A stretch of DNA of 64,000 nucleotides. It comes from Desulfobacteraceae bacterium RAAP-1. Lineage in GTDB: Bacteria; Desulfobacterota; Desulfobacteria; Desulfobacterales; Desulfatirhabdiaceae. The stretch covers positions 1 to 64,000 of the forward strand of contig LKPX01000005.1 of assembly GCA_001443525.1 (NCBI GenBank), given 5' to 3'. The translations under genes and the position numbers were made by a program. Under the pieces are notes generated by a model. That model was given only the letters and a program-made list of their open reading frames with translations. It was not told the origin of the DNA and did not search any database. This document shows positions 23,863 to 32,190 of the stretch, one piece after another (the stretch's first letter is position 1; every line of letters starts with the position of its first letter).

Positions 23863-25773
23863 GTGAATACCCCTTCACGCAGTTACAGCGCCACCATGGC
23901 CGCGGAGCTTTCGGATGTATGTGACGTGCTTCAGAAAATTGCATCCGGCGATCCCTTTGTCCGGATTTCCGAGGCATCCGATATTGAAATTCTGGTCCGA
24001 TTAAAAAAGCAGGTCAATCTTACTGCCCAGAATCTACTTGAAATTGTAGATCTTTCCCACGAATTCGCTATCGGTCTTGCCGAGCATTTCGATGTGCTGA
24101 GCCGGGTGGCGGGTGGCGACCTTTCTGCGCGTGTATCTGGTTCTTCTTCGGTGGAACTGCTCGAATCTCTGAAAATAATCACCAACCAGATGATAGAGAA
24201 CATTTCTCTCATCATGGCAAAACGGCAGAACTCCGAAGAAAAATACCGGGCGCTTGTGGAAAACATGCAGGATGGCGTTTTTATTTTGCAGGGTAAAAAG
24301 TACCGGTTTGTCAACGAGTCCCTCGCGAGAATGCATGGTTATACGGTCGAGGAAATGCTTGAAATGGACTCTCTTTCGCTGGTGGTGCCGGAACATCGTG
24401 AACTTGTGATAGACCATTACCGCAAGCTGCTGGCGGGGGAACCGGTTGAACGCGAATATGAGTTCGACGTTCTTCACAAGGATGATGGCATTCGTCGCAC
24501 CATCAACCTGAGCATGAGCGTTTTCACCTTTCAGGGGAAAATTGCTGCACTGGGAACCGTCAAGGATGTCACCGAGAGGAAAAACGCAGAAACGGAACGC
24601 CAAAAGCTGGAACATCAGCTCTATCAGGCGCAGAAAATGGAAGCCGTTGGCACGCTGGCAGGCGGTATCGCTCATGATTTCAACAATCTGCTGATGGGCA
24701 TTCTGGGAAACGCTACGCTTGCCCGAATGCACATGGATTCATCCCATCCCGGTTACGAACGGCTGAAAAACATCGAGACCTATGTTCAGAGCGGTGCGGA
24801 ACTCACCCGGCAGCTTCTGGGATTTGCCAGAGGCGGTAAATTCGAGGTGAAGCCGACCAATCCCAATGAACTGATTCGGCAGACCTCGGAAATGTTCGGA
24901 CGCACCAAAAAAGAGCTTACTCTCTTTCCGAATCTTCAGAATGATATCTGGATGATAGATGTCGACCGAAGTCAGATCGAACAGGTGCTGATGAATATGT
25001 ATGTCAATGCGTGGCAGGCCATGCCTGGCGGCGGCAGCCTGTATCTTCAGACAGAAAATGTGATTCTCGACAGCAGCTTTACAACGGTATTTTCCGTAAT
25101 TCCTGGAAAATATGTCAAAATATCCATTACCGATACTGGGATGGGTATGGACGAAAATGTCCAGAAACGGATTTTTGAACCGTTCTTCACCACCAAGGAA
25201 AAAGGTCGTGGAACCGGTTTGGGGTTGGCGTCGGCATACGGCATCATTAAAAATCACGGCGGCTTTATCAACGTATATAGCGAAAAAAGCAAAGGTGCTA
25301 CGTTTACGGTATATATCCCGGCGTCCGATCAAAAAGCAGGAAATGATCCTGCACCGGCTTTGCCGCAGATACAGAAGGGCTCTGGAACGGTTCTGCTGGT
25401 GGATGACGAAAAATTGATTCTGGATATTGGTGTCCAGCTTCTGGAAAGTCTCGGATATCAGGTAGTCACAGCGTCCAACGGAAAACAGGCCATGGAAATT
25501 TACAGCCGTTGCCGGCAGCAGATCGTTCTGGTCATTCTGGATATGATCATGCCGGTCATGGGGGGCAGCGAGACTTATGATAAACTTAAAGCCGCGCATC
25601 CGGATGTCAGGGTGCTGCTGTCCAGCGGTTATTCCATGGATGGGCAGGCCGCCGATATCCTGAAACGGGGTTGCAATGGGTTTATCCAGAAACCGTTTAA
25701 CATTGAACAACTGTCCAGAAAAATTTCAGATATCCTTCAGACGCATCCAATGAATTCTGATTCACCCTTATGA
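23863..25773 (+). CDS. cytosolic hybrid histidine kinase (PAS-HisKA-HATPase-REC)
   Basis: 636 aa, GTG start. Order: an N-terminal helical region (1-120), a PAS sensor domain (about 125-240), dimerisation/phosphoacceptor GGIAHDFNNLL with H271, an ATPase domain with N-box MNMYVNAWQAM, G1 DTGMGM and GRGTGLGLA (to about 485), and a C-terminal receiver domain with D560 in ILDMIMP and the conserved K in FIQKPF. No membrane segment, so it senses a cytosolic signal. No response regulator with an output domain lies next to it; phosphotransfer must reach a distant partner. Confidence 0.92.
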   Translation: MNTPSRSYSATMAAELSDVCDVLQKIASGDPFVRISEASDIEILVRLKKQVNLTAQNLLEIVDLSHEFAIGLAEHFDVLSRVAGGDLSARVSGSSSVELLESLKIITNQMIENISLIMAKRQNSEEKYRALVENMQDGVFILQGKKYRFVNESLARMHGYTVEEMLEMDSLSLVVPEHRELVIDHYRKLLAGEPVEREYEFDVLHKDDGIRRTINLSMSVFTFQGKIAALGTVKDVTERKNAETERQKLEHQLYQAQKMEAVGTLAGGIAHDFNNLLMGILGNATLARMHMDSSHPGYERLKNIETYVQSGAELTRQLLGFARGGKFEVKPTNPNELIRQTSEMFGRTKKELTLFPNLQNDIWMIDVDRSQIEQVLMNMYVNAWQAMPGGGSLYLQTENVILDSSFTTVFSVIPGKYVKISITDTGMGMDENVQKRIFEPFFTTKEKGRGTGLGLASAYGIIKNHGGFINVYSEKSKGATFTVYIPASDQKAGNDPAPALPQIQKGSGTVLLVDDEKLILDIGVQLLESLGYQVVTASNGKQAMEIYSRCRQQIVLVILDMIMPVMGGSETYDKLKAAHPDVRVLLSSGYSMDGQAADILKRGCNGFIQKPFNIEQLSRKISDILQTHPMNSDSPL

Positions 25774-25891
25774 CAATACTGGTTTTGCCTCTTTTTCCGG
25801 ATTTCCATTCTATACACGTTTCAAATATATGAAGTTACCAACCTGATTTAAAAGAATATTTATTTAAATTAGCTTTCATTGAATGTTTCTC

Positions 25892-25920
25892 TTGACAGGT
25901 AAAGCCGTACTCTGATAAAT
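25892..25920 (+). promoter_or_regulatory. sigma-70-type promoter of fadN-fadA
   Basis: TTGACA (25892-25897), 17-bp spacer, ATAAAT (25915-25920); with a 16-bp spacer the -10 is GATAAA. It lies about 134 bp before the fadN start, and the -10 abuts the FadR-type box, an arrangement suited to repression. Confidence 0.65.
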
Positions 25921-25937
25921 GAATGAATACTCATTCA
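25920..25937 (+). promoter_or_regulatory. FadR-type (TetR family) operator
   Basis: TGAATGAATACTCATTCA fits the Bacillus FadR consensus TGAATGANTANTCATTCA at every defined position. It covers the expected transcription start of the fadN-fadA operon. By analogy a TetR-type regulator would bind here and release on long-chain acyl-CoA. No regulator gene is in the window. Confidence 0.7.
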
Positions 25938-26053
25938 TATTTGGTCGGATTCGTATTTTGGCAAATGGCTTCGTATAATGCCAGTAACAGGATGGTAAAG
26001 CCGTCCGTCTCCCGGAAGAATCCAATATGAACATAACCATTCAGGAGGGTATT

Positions 26054-28462
26054 ATGAGCAGAAAAATCAGAAAAGCCGCAGTGATCGGCTCCGGCGTAAT
26101 GGGCAGCGGCATTGCCGCGCTTCTTGCCAGTGCCGGCGTCAAGACGCTGCTGCTGGACATTGTCCCATTCGATTTGAAGGACACGGAAAAAACCAATCCG
26201 GCCGCCAGAAACCGGATCGTCAAGGCGGGACTGGATGCGATGTTAAAGTCCAGGCCGGCGCTTCTCATGCAGAAAAAAGATGCGGATCTGATCACGATCG
26301 GCAATATGGAAGATGATTTTAATAAACTGGCGGACTGCGACTGGATTGTTGAAGTCGTGGTAGAAAATCTGAAAATCAAGCAGCAGCTTTTCAAACGCAT
26401 CGAACCTGTCCGTAAAAAAGGCAGCATCGTTTCATCCAATACATCGGGAATTCCCCTGAAGGCCATGTCCGAAGGGCTGAGCCAGGAATTCCGGCAGCAT
26501 TTCCTGGGGACGCATTTCTTCAATCCCGTGCGGTACATGAAACTCCTCGAAATCATTCCGGGTGCGGAAACCCTTCCTGAAGTCCTCGACTTTATGGCAG
26601 ATTACGGAGAACGCATTCTGGGCAAAGGCATCGTATGGGCCAAGGATACGCCCAATTTCGTCGCCAACCGGATCGGCGTACAGGGCATTGTCAAGGCCAT
26701 GCAGATCATGATGGAAGACGGTGTCAGCATCCCCGAAGTGGATGCGCTGTTCGGGCCTGCGATGGGGCGTCCCAAAACCGCCATGTTCAAGACCACAGAC
26801 CTTGTGGGGCTGGATACGATGGGCCATGTGGCTGCCAATACCTACAGCCTGGTCGAAAATGACGAAGCCAGGGACAGCTTTATCATCCCGGATTTCGTCA
26901 AGCAGATGATCGAAAAGAAGTATCTGGGGAACAAGACCCAGGGCGGATTCTACAAGACCGAGCTGACGCCGGAGTGGAAAAAAGTCCGCAAAGTCATCGA
27001 TCCGGCGACACTGGAATATGTGGAATATGCGCCGGTGGAATTTCCCTGTCTGGCGGCCGCTAAAAAAGCCAAAACCCTTCCTGAAAAAATCAAGGCCGTT
27101 ATTTACGGAGACGACAAAGGCGCCCGTTATGCCTGGAAAGCCCTTGCTTACAACCTGATTTACTCCGCCAACCGGATCCCGGAAATCTCAGATACCATTG
27201 TCGAAATTGACAATGGTATGAAATGGGGTTTTAACTTCAGCATGGGGCCTTTTGAAACCTGGGATGCCATTGGCGTTGCCGAATCTGTCGCCAAAATGGA
27301 AAGAGACGGCATGGCTGTGCCCGCCTGTATCCGAAAAATGCTCGCAGCCGGTCATACCGCGTTTTATAAAACCACGGACGGAAAACTTCAGTATTATGAT
27401 TTTGCGTCAGAATCCTACAAGGATGTCGCGGTCAGCACCAATGTGGTTTCTCTGTCTTCCCGGAAAGCTGCCGGCAATGTGGTCAAATTTTGCAAATCCG
27501 CATCGCTGGTGGATATCGGAGACGGGGTCTTTTGCTGCGAATTTCACAGTAAAATGAACGCCATCAATGGCGAAATTGTCGAGTTTATGGGGCAATGCGT
27601 CGATTATGTGGATGCCAGTGGCATTGGTCTGGTCATTGGCAATCAGGCCGGCGGCATGCCGGGCGCTTTTTCCGCCGGTGGCGATCTGGCGTTTATGGCG
27701 GCTCTGGCCAAAGACGGTAAATATTCAGAGATCGATGCATTTCTGGCAATGGGTCAGTCCGGAATGCAGAGAGCCCGCTATTCCAGTTTCCCGATTGTGG
27801 CGGCGCCTTATGGCATGACACTGGGCGGCGGGTGTGAGGTTTGTATCGGCACTGCCGATAAAATTGTCGCTCATGCGGAACTCTACATGGGGCTTGTGGA
27901 AATCGGCGTGGGGCTTCTGCCTGGTGGCGGCGGCTGCATGAATCTCTGGAAGAAAATGACCGCCAATATTCCGGAAGCTGTTTCGGATATGGATCTGGCC
28001 AAGTATTTTATCCCAACCTTCATGGCGATTGCGATGGCCAAAGTGTCCACTTCCGCGGCGGAAGCACGCGCCAACGGATTTCTGGGTCCCAATGACCGGA
28101 TTGTTTTCAACCGGGATTATCTGATCGGTGAAGCCAAGAAAGAAGTACTTAAAATGGTGTCTGATGGCTATGCGCCGCCGGCCAAACGCAAGCTGAAAGT
28201 GTTCGGTGAAGCGGGTCAGGGCATGGTAAACGGTGAACTCTTCAATATGCAGAGCGCAAAATTTGTCAGCGAATACGATGTATTTCTGGCCAAACGTATT
28301 GCCTATGTCATCAGCGGCGGCGATGTGAGAACCGGCAGCGAAGTGGATGAAGAAACCATCCTTAAACTGGAACGCGATGCGTTTGTGGATTTCTGGAAAG
28401 AAGAAAAGACCGTTGCCCGGGTGGAGCATATTCTGAAAACCGGCAAACCGCTCAGAAATTAA
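26054..28462 (+). CDS. fadN: 3-hydroxyacyl-CoA dehydrogenase / enoyl-CoA hydratase, FadN type
   Basis: 802 aa, bifunctional beta-oxidation enzyme with the dehydrogenase first and the hydratase last, the order of Bacillus FadN rather than FadB. The NAD-binding motif VIGSGVMGSGIA is at the N-terminus, GTHFFNPVRYMKLLEIIPG marks the dehydrogenase (His in THFFNP), and the crotonase half has FSAGGDLAFM and LGGGCEVCIG oxyanion-hole motifs. It hydrates enoyl-CoA and oxidises the product with NAD. ATG 26054 follows AGGAGGG; an in-frame ATG at 26027 is less likely. The thiolase gene follows after 21 bp. Confidence 0.92.
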   Translation: MSRKIRKAAVIGSGVMGSGIAALLASAGVKTLLLDIVPFDLKDTEKTNPAARNRIVKAGLDAMLKSRPALLMQKKDADLITIGNMEDDFNKLADCDWIVEVVVENLKIKQQLFKRIEPVRKKGSIVSSNTSGIPLKAMSEGLSQEFRQHFLGTHFFNPVRYMKLLEIIPGAETLPEVLDFMADYGERILGKGIVWAKDTPNFVANRIGVQGIVKAMQIMMEDGVSIPEVDALFGPAMGRPKTAMFKTTDLVGLDTMGHVAANTYSLVENDEARDSFIIPDFVKQMIEKKYLGNKTQGGFYKTELTPEWKKVRKVIDPATLEYVEYAPVEFPCLAAAKKAKTLPEKIKAVIYGDDKGARYAWKALAYNLIYSANRIPEISDTIVEIDNGMKWGFNFSMGPFETWDAIGVAESVAKMERDGMAVPACIRKMLAAGHTAFYKTTDGKLQYYDFASESYKDVAVSTNVVSLSSRKAAGNVVKFCKSASLVDIGDGVFCCEFHSKMNAINGEIVEFMGQCVDYVDASGIGLVIGNQAGGMPGAFSAGGDLAFMAALAKDGKYSEIDAFLAMGQSGMQRARYSSFPIVAAPYGMTLGGGCEVCIGTADKIVAHAELYMGLVEIGVGLLPGGGGCMNLWKKMTANIPEAVSDMDLAKYFIPTFMAIAMAKVSTSAAEARANGFLGPNDRIVFNRDYLIGEAKKEVLKMVSDGYAPPAKRKLKVFGEAGQGMVNGELFNMQSAKFVSEYDVFLAKRIAYVISGGDVRTGSEVDEETILKLERDAFVDFWKEEKTVARVEHILKTGKPLRN

Positions 28463-28483
28463 TCATATCAAAGGAGAACTATC

Positions 28484-29662
28484 ATGAGAGATGCATATAT
28501 AGTTACATCCGTCAGAACTCCCGGATGCCGGAGGGCTAAAGGAGGATTCAAGGATACACGGCCGGAAGACCTGCTGTCCTTTATTCTGAATGCAGCTATG
28601 GACATGACCCCCAACCTCGAAAAAAAAGACGTTGACGACTTGATGATCGGCTGCTCTTTTCCTGAAGCGGAGCAGGGGCTGAACATCGGACGGATTGCGT
28701 CCCAAATCGCGGGTTTTCCCGCAGAAGTCTCAGGCGCCACAGTCAACCGCTTCTGCTCTTCAGGGCTGGAAGCGATCGCCCTGGCATCCCTGAGAGTCAT
28801 GTCCGGCTGGTCGGATGTGGTGATCGGCGGCGGCGTGGAATCCATGACCTATGTGCCGATGGGCGGCAATCTGCCCAGACCTCATCCGCAGCACAGCCGG
28901 ATTCGCGCCGATCTGTACGCTTCCATGGGTATTACTGCGGAAAATGTCGCCAATCGTTACAAGGTTTCTCGTCAGGAGCAGGATGAATTTGCGGTTCAGT
29001 CTCACATGAAGGCTGCGGAAGCCAGAGACAAGGGGCTGTTTACCGAAATCGTTCCAACGCCTGCGGCCAAGTTTGTCAAGCAGGCCGACGGCACCTACAA
29101 AAGAGAAACCGTAATCATTTCGGCGGATGACGGTATCCGGGAGACCACTACGCTGGAAGGGCTTGCCAAGCTGCGACCGGTGTTTGCCGCGAACGGTTCC
29201 GTTACCGCCGGCAACTCCTCGCAGACCACCGACGGCGCGGCAGCCAGCATTATCATGAGTGGCGACCGTGCAAAGGCTCTGGGGCTTAAACCCATCGCCA
29301 AAATTAAATGCTATACCACAGTGGGCTGTGAAGCCGATGAAATGGGCGTTGGCCCCCGGTATGCCATTCCCAAAGTCTTGAAACTGGCGGGAATGGATAT
29401 CAAGGATGTGGATCTGTTTGAAATCAACGAGGCGTTTGCATCCCAGGCCATTTACTGCGTCCGGGAGCTGGGAATTGACATGGCCAAAGTCAATATTCAC
29501 GGCGGCGCTGTCGCTTTGGGACATCCGCTGGGATGCACCGGCGCCAAGCTCTGCGCTACGCTTTTGGCCAACATGAAACAGCGCGGTGTCAAATACGGTG
29601 TCGAGTCTATGTGCATCGGCGGCGGCATGGGCGCGGCAGCTCTGTTTGAAATGTGTGATTAA
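28484..29662 (+). CDS. fadA: acetyl-CoA C-acyltransferase (3-ketoacyl-CoA thiolase)
   Basis: A 392-aa thiolase. The nucleophilic Cys is in NRFCSSGLEAIA (about residue 90), the catalytic His in GGAVALGHPLGCTGAK and the second Cys in CIGGGMGAA. It cleaves 3-ketoacyl-CoA to acetyl-CoA and a shortened acyl-CoA. AAAGGAGAA lies before the ATG, and the gene is translationally close to fadN, giving a fadN-fadA operon. No acyl-CoA dehydrogenase follows, unlike Bacillus fadNAE. Confidence 0.93.
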   Translation: MRDAYIVTSVRTPGCRRAKGGFKDTRPEDLLSFILNAAMDMTPNLEKKDVDDLMIGCSFPEAEQGLNIGRIASQIAGFPAEVSGATVNRFCSSGLEAIALASLRVMSGWSDVVIGGGVESMTYVPMGGNLPRPHPQHSRIRADLYASMGITAENVANRYKVSRQEQDEFAVQSHMKAAEARDKGLFTEIVPTPAAKFVKQADGTYKRETVIISADDGIRETTTLEGLAKLRPVFAANGSVTAGNSSQTTDGAAASIIMSGDRAKALGLKPIAKIKCYTTVGCEADEMGVGPRYAIPKVLKLAGMDIKDVDLFEINEAFASQAIYCVRELGIDMAKVNIHGGAVALGHPLGCTGAKLCATLLANMKQRGVKYGVESMCIGGGMGAAALFEMCD

Positions 29663-29690
29663 TCATTGTGATGATGTGCGAGGCGCGTGA

Positions 29691-31463
29691 TCATGCGCGC
29701 CCCGTACTTATTTCTGTATCCGACATGGTAAAATGGCGCTGAACGCGCTCCATGACTGCCTTTGTGGTTTTTTCTTTAAGGATATTGCTGACAAAACCGC
29801 AGGATTCGGCAAGGTTCAGAGAACGGATGGTCCGCTTTGCCAGCGGAATCGCATGGGGGGTCATGCTGAACTCCTGAATCCCCAGTCCTATCAGCATCGG
29901 GAGGTGCACGGGGTCACCCGCCATCTCGCCGCACATGAACACTTTCTTGCCTTTGGCGTGGGCGGCGTCTACCGTCTGTTTCAAAAGCCTCAAAATTGCC
30001 GGGTGCAGCGGGCTGTACAGATACGCTACGTCCCGGTTGCCGCGATCGATGGCCAGTGAAAATTGAATCAAGTCATTGGTGCCGATGCTGAAAAAATCCA
30101 CGGCGTCCGCCATGACATCCGCCAGTATTACGGCGGATGGCACCTCGATCATGATGCCAATTTCGACGTTCCGGTTATGGGGCGTTCCTTCCTGCAGCAG
30201 TTCTTCAGAGACCGTGTTCAGCAAGTTTTTGGCTTCCTGAATTTCCTCGAATCCTGAAATCATGGGAAACAGCACCCGGACATTGCCGTATGCTGCGGCT
30301 CTTAAAATAGCCCGAAGCTGCGTTTTAAATACCGGCAGATGTTTCAGGCAGTACCGGATTGCGCGGAGCCCCAATGCCGGATTGTCCTCGACGCCGCCGG
30401 ACGGATGCTCCAGCGCCTTATCGCCGTTGATGTCCAGCGTCCGGATGGTGACAGGTCGTGGTGACATGACTTCCACCACATCTTTATATTTTTCGAAGAG
30501 CTCTTCTTCGCAGGGAAAATCCGGTCTGCCCAGATACTGGAACTCCGTGCGATACAGCCCGACGCCATCGCCGCCTCTGTCCAGCACAGAAACAATTTCT
30601 TCCGGAAGTTCGATGTTGCCCATCACAAAAAAACGGTGACCATCCAGGGTGACCGCATCCAGATGGCTCTGCCGGTTCAGCAGCGACATCTGTGCCTCGT
30701 ACTGAATGCGGCGCTCTTCATAAGACAACAGCGTTTGTTCCGAGGGGTGAATGATCACGAGTCCGGAAATGCCATCCACAATCATCAGATCGTCATTGCA
30801 GACGGATCGGGTAGCGCATTCCAGACCGGAAACCGCAGGAATTCCCAGGCTGCGGGCGATGATGCTGGTATGAGACGCGCTGCCGCCCTGATCGGTGATA
30901 AAGCCCTTGACGCGTTCAAGCTGAATCTGGCTGGTCTGGGCCGGGGATAAATCCGGCGCCACCAGAATCACCCGTTTGTCAATGCTGGCGATATTGACCT
31001 GGTCTGCACCCACCAGGTGATGAAGAATTTTGTCTGAAACATGAACAATGTCCAAAGCCCGCTCTTTGAGATAGGGGTCCGACATGCTCATAAACATGGC
31101 TTTCAGGGAAGACGCCACCTTTTTGAGCGCCCACTCGGAATTGATGTGCTCTGTTTCGATGGTTTCAATGATCTTGCCGTACAGCATCTTGTCCTTGAGC
31201 AGGATGACATGGGTTTCAAGGATGTCTGCGTGTTTGCGTACTGCATCAGGGGTATTTTCAATAATGGCGCGAAGCTCGTCCTTGGCCTTTTTGACGGCCT
31301 GCTTGAAGCGTTTGATTTCCACCGGGACCAGGGATGTCCGGATACGGTATTTTTCGACGATATCCAGGCCGTCAAGCTCCACCAGATAGGCCTTCCCGAT
31401 ACATATCCCCGGAGAGACGCCGATTCCGTCCAGAATCATTTCCTGGTGTTCCACATTGTTCAT
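29691..31463 (-). CDS. ptsI: phosphoenolpyruvate-protein phosphotransferase (EI)
   Basis: A 590-aa enzyme I. The phosphorylated His is in GGSASHTSIIARSLGIPA (about H196), PEP-binding motifs are RTEFQYLGR, IMIEVPSAV and FSIGTNDLIQF, and the catalytic Cys is in VFMCGEMAGD. It autophosphorylates with PEP and passes phosphate to HPr. The start overlaps the HPr stop (ATGA). It converges with fadA over a 28-bp gap. No sugar permease (EII) is in the window. Confidence 0.95.
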   Translation of the reverse strand: MNNVEHQEMILDGIGVSPGICIGKAYLVELDGLDIVEKYRIRTSLVPVEIKRFKQAVKKAKDELRAIIENTPDAVRKHADILETHVILLKDKMLYGKIIETIETEHINSEWALKKVASSLKAMFMSMSDPYLKERALDIVHVSDKILHHLVGADQVNIASIDKRVILVAPDLSPAQTSQIQLERVKGFITDQGGSASHTSIIARSLGIPAVSGLECATRSVCNDDLMIVDGISGLVIIHPSEQTLLSYEERRIQYEAQMSLLNRQSHLDAVTLDGHRFFVMGNIELPEEIVSVLDRGGDGVGLYRTEFQYLGRPDFPCEEELFEKYKDVVEVMSPRPVTIRTLDINGDKALEHPSGGVEDNPALGLRAIRYCLKHLPVFKTQLRAILRAAAYGNVRVLFPMISGFEEIQEAKNLLNTVSEELLQEGTPHNRNVEIGIMIEVPSAVILADVMADAVDFFSIGTNDLIQFSLAIDRGNRDVAYLYSPLHPAILRLLKQTVDAAHAKGKKVFMCGEMAGDPVHLPMLIGLGIQEFSMTPHAIPLAKRTIRSLNLAESCGFVSNILKEKTTKAVMERVQRHFTMSDTEISTGRA

Positions 31464-31729
31464 GACAGTTCTCCAAAACCGTTTTCCGTCAAGGCGAAAA
31501 GCGCATCCAGTATGTGAGCATCCGCCTGATTTTCCACAGAGAAGCGAATCTGTGAACCCTTGGGACAGTAGAGAGAAAGAATATCCAGAATACTCTTGGC
31601 GTTTACCTGCTCATTGTCGCAAATCATCCAGACGCCGGAAACAGCGCCGGCCGCCAGTGTGGCAATCTGCGCCGCGGGTCTGGCATGAAGTCCCAGTTCG
31701 TTTGTCAGTATGACATCTTTTGAAAGCAT
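31460..31729 (-). CDS. ptsH: phosphocarrier protein HPr
   Basis: An 89-aa HPr. N-terminal MLSKDVILTNELGLHARPAA holds the phosphorylated His15-equivalent in GLHARPAA, and NAKSILDILSL contains the Ser46-equivalent. The frame stays open upstream to 31825, but that part is translated repeat copy E, so ATG 31729 is the start. Translationally coupled to ptsI. Without EII genes nearby it may serve a regulatory or single-sugar PTS. Confidence 0.88.
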   Translation of the reverse strand: MLSKDVILTNELGLHARPAAQIATLAAGAVSGVWMICDNEQVNAKSILDILSLYCPKGSQIRFSVENQADAHILDALFALTENGFGELS

Positions 31730-32190
31730 AAGGGTGAAGTGAAAGCAATGAATGAAGACGGCTTCGTAAAAAGTTCGCACGCTGCGGCGTTGCGCCGCAT
31801 CTTTCGTCATTGCAGCGTACAACAAGTACGCTTCATTCCTTGCGGATTTGCGCGCCTTGCCTGCGAACTTTTTACGAAGTCGTCCGAAATTCGAATTTTT
31901 ATGAGATCATCAATGAATATATCGAAAGATTAAAAATGGATAACCGTTTATCATCAATAGCAATCCTTGTCAATGAATGAGCAGGCGGATAAGGCCCTGT
32001 CCCAGGGCGTTGATTCCGTGTAATCCTTGCTATACTTCAAGAGCGTTCTTGACAAAACAGCCGGAATTTCATTATGATTCTTGCCTGTTATGACGATGAT
32101 ACCATTTTCCCCGGATTTCGGGCGTGTCGCCCGCGACAGGCGGGTGGAGAACCTGCTGCGCGGGCATTTTTATGGGTCAAATTCAAGGCG
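31730..32190. other. intergenic region between ptsH and lnt
   Basis: A 461-bp gap between divergently transcribed genes. It contains repeat copy E (31758-31883 with extension to about 31912). The remainder, to 32190, has short open frames without coding support. No clear promoter motif can be named; a long open frame reaching back to 32074 belongs to lnt but lacks a ribosome-binding site there. Confidence 0.5.
31758..31883 (+). repeat. MITE-like palindromic repeat, copy E (full)
   Basis: 126 bp from ACGGCTTCGTAAAAAGTTCG to TTTTTACGAAGTCGT, with GTACAACAAGTAC hairpin and TTGCGCGCCTTGCCTGCGAA block; extension CGAATTTTTATGAGATCATC follows. Located 29 bp upstream of the HPr start, so it is in the 5' leader or promoter zone of ptsH, unlike most copies. 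Confidence 0.85.

Noticed and set aside
24739-25710. 323-aa minus-strand open frame
   Set aside because: Opposite HATPase and receiver domains of the hybrid kinase.
29682-29701. GGCGCG/CGCGCC hairpin between fadA and ptsI as a bidirectional terminator
   Set aside because: Only a 6-bp stem with an 8-nt loop, and no T-run on either side.
31730-31825. N-terminal extension of HPr
   Set aside because: The extra 32 residues are translated repeat sequence; HPr proteins begin at the chosen ATG.
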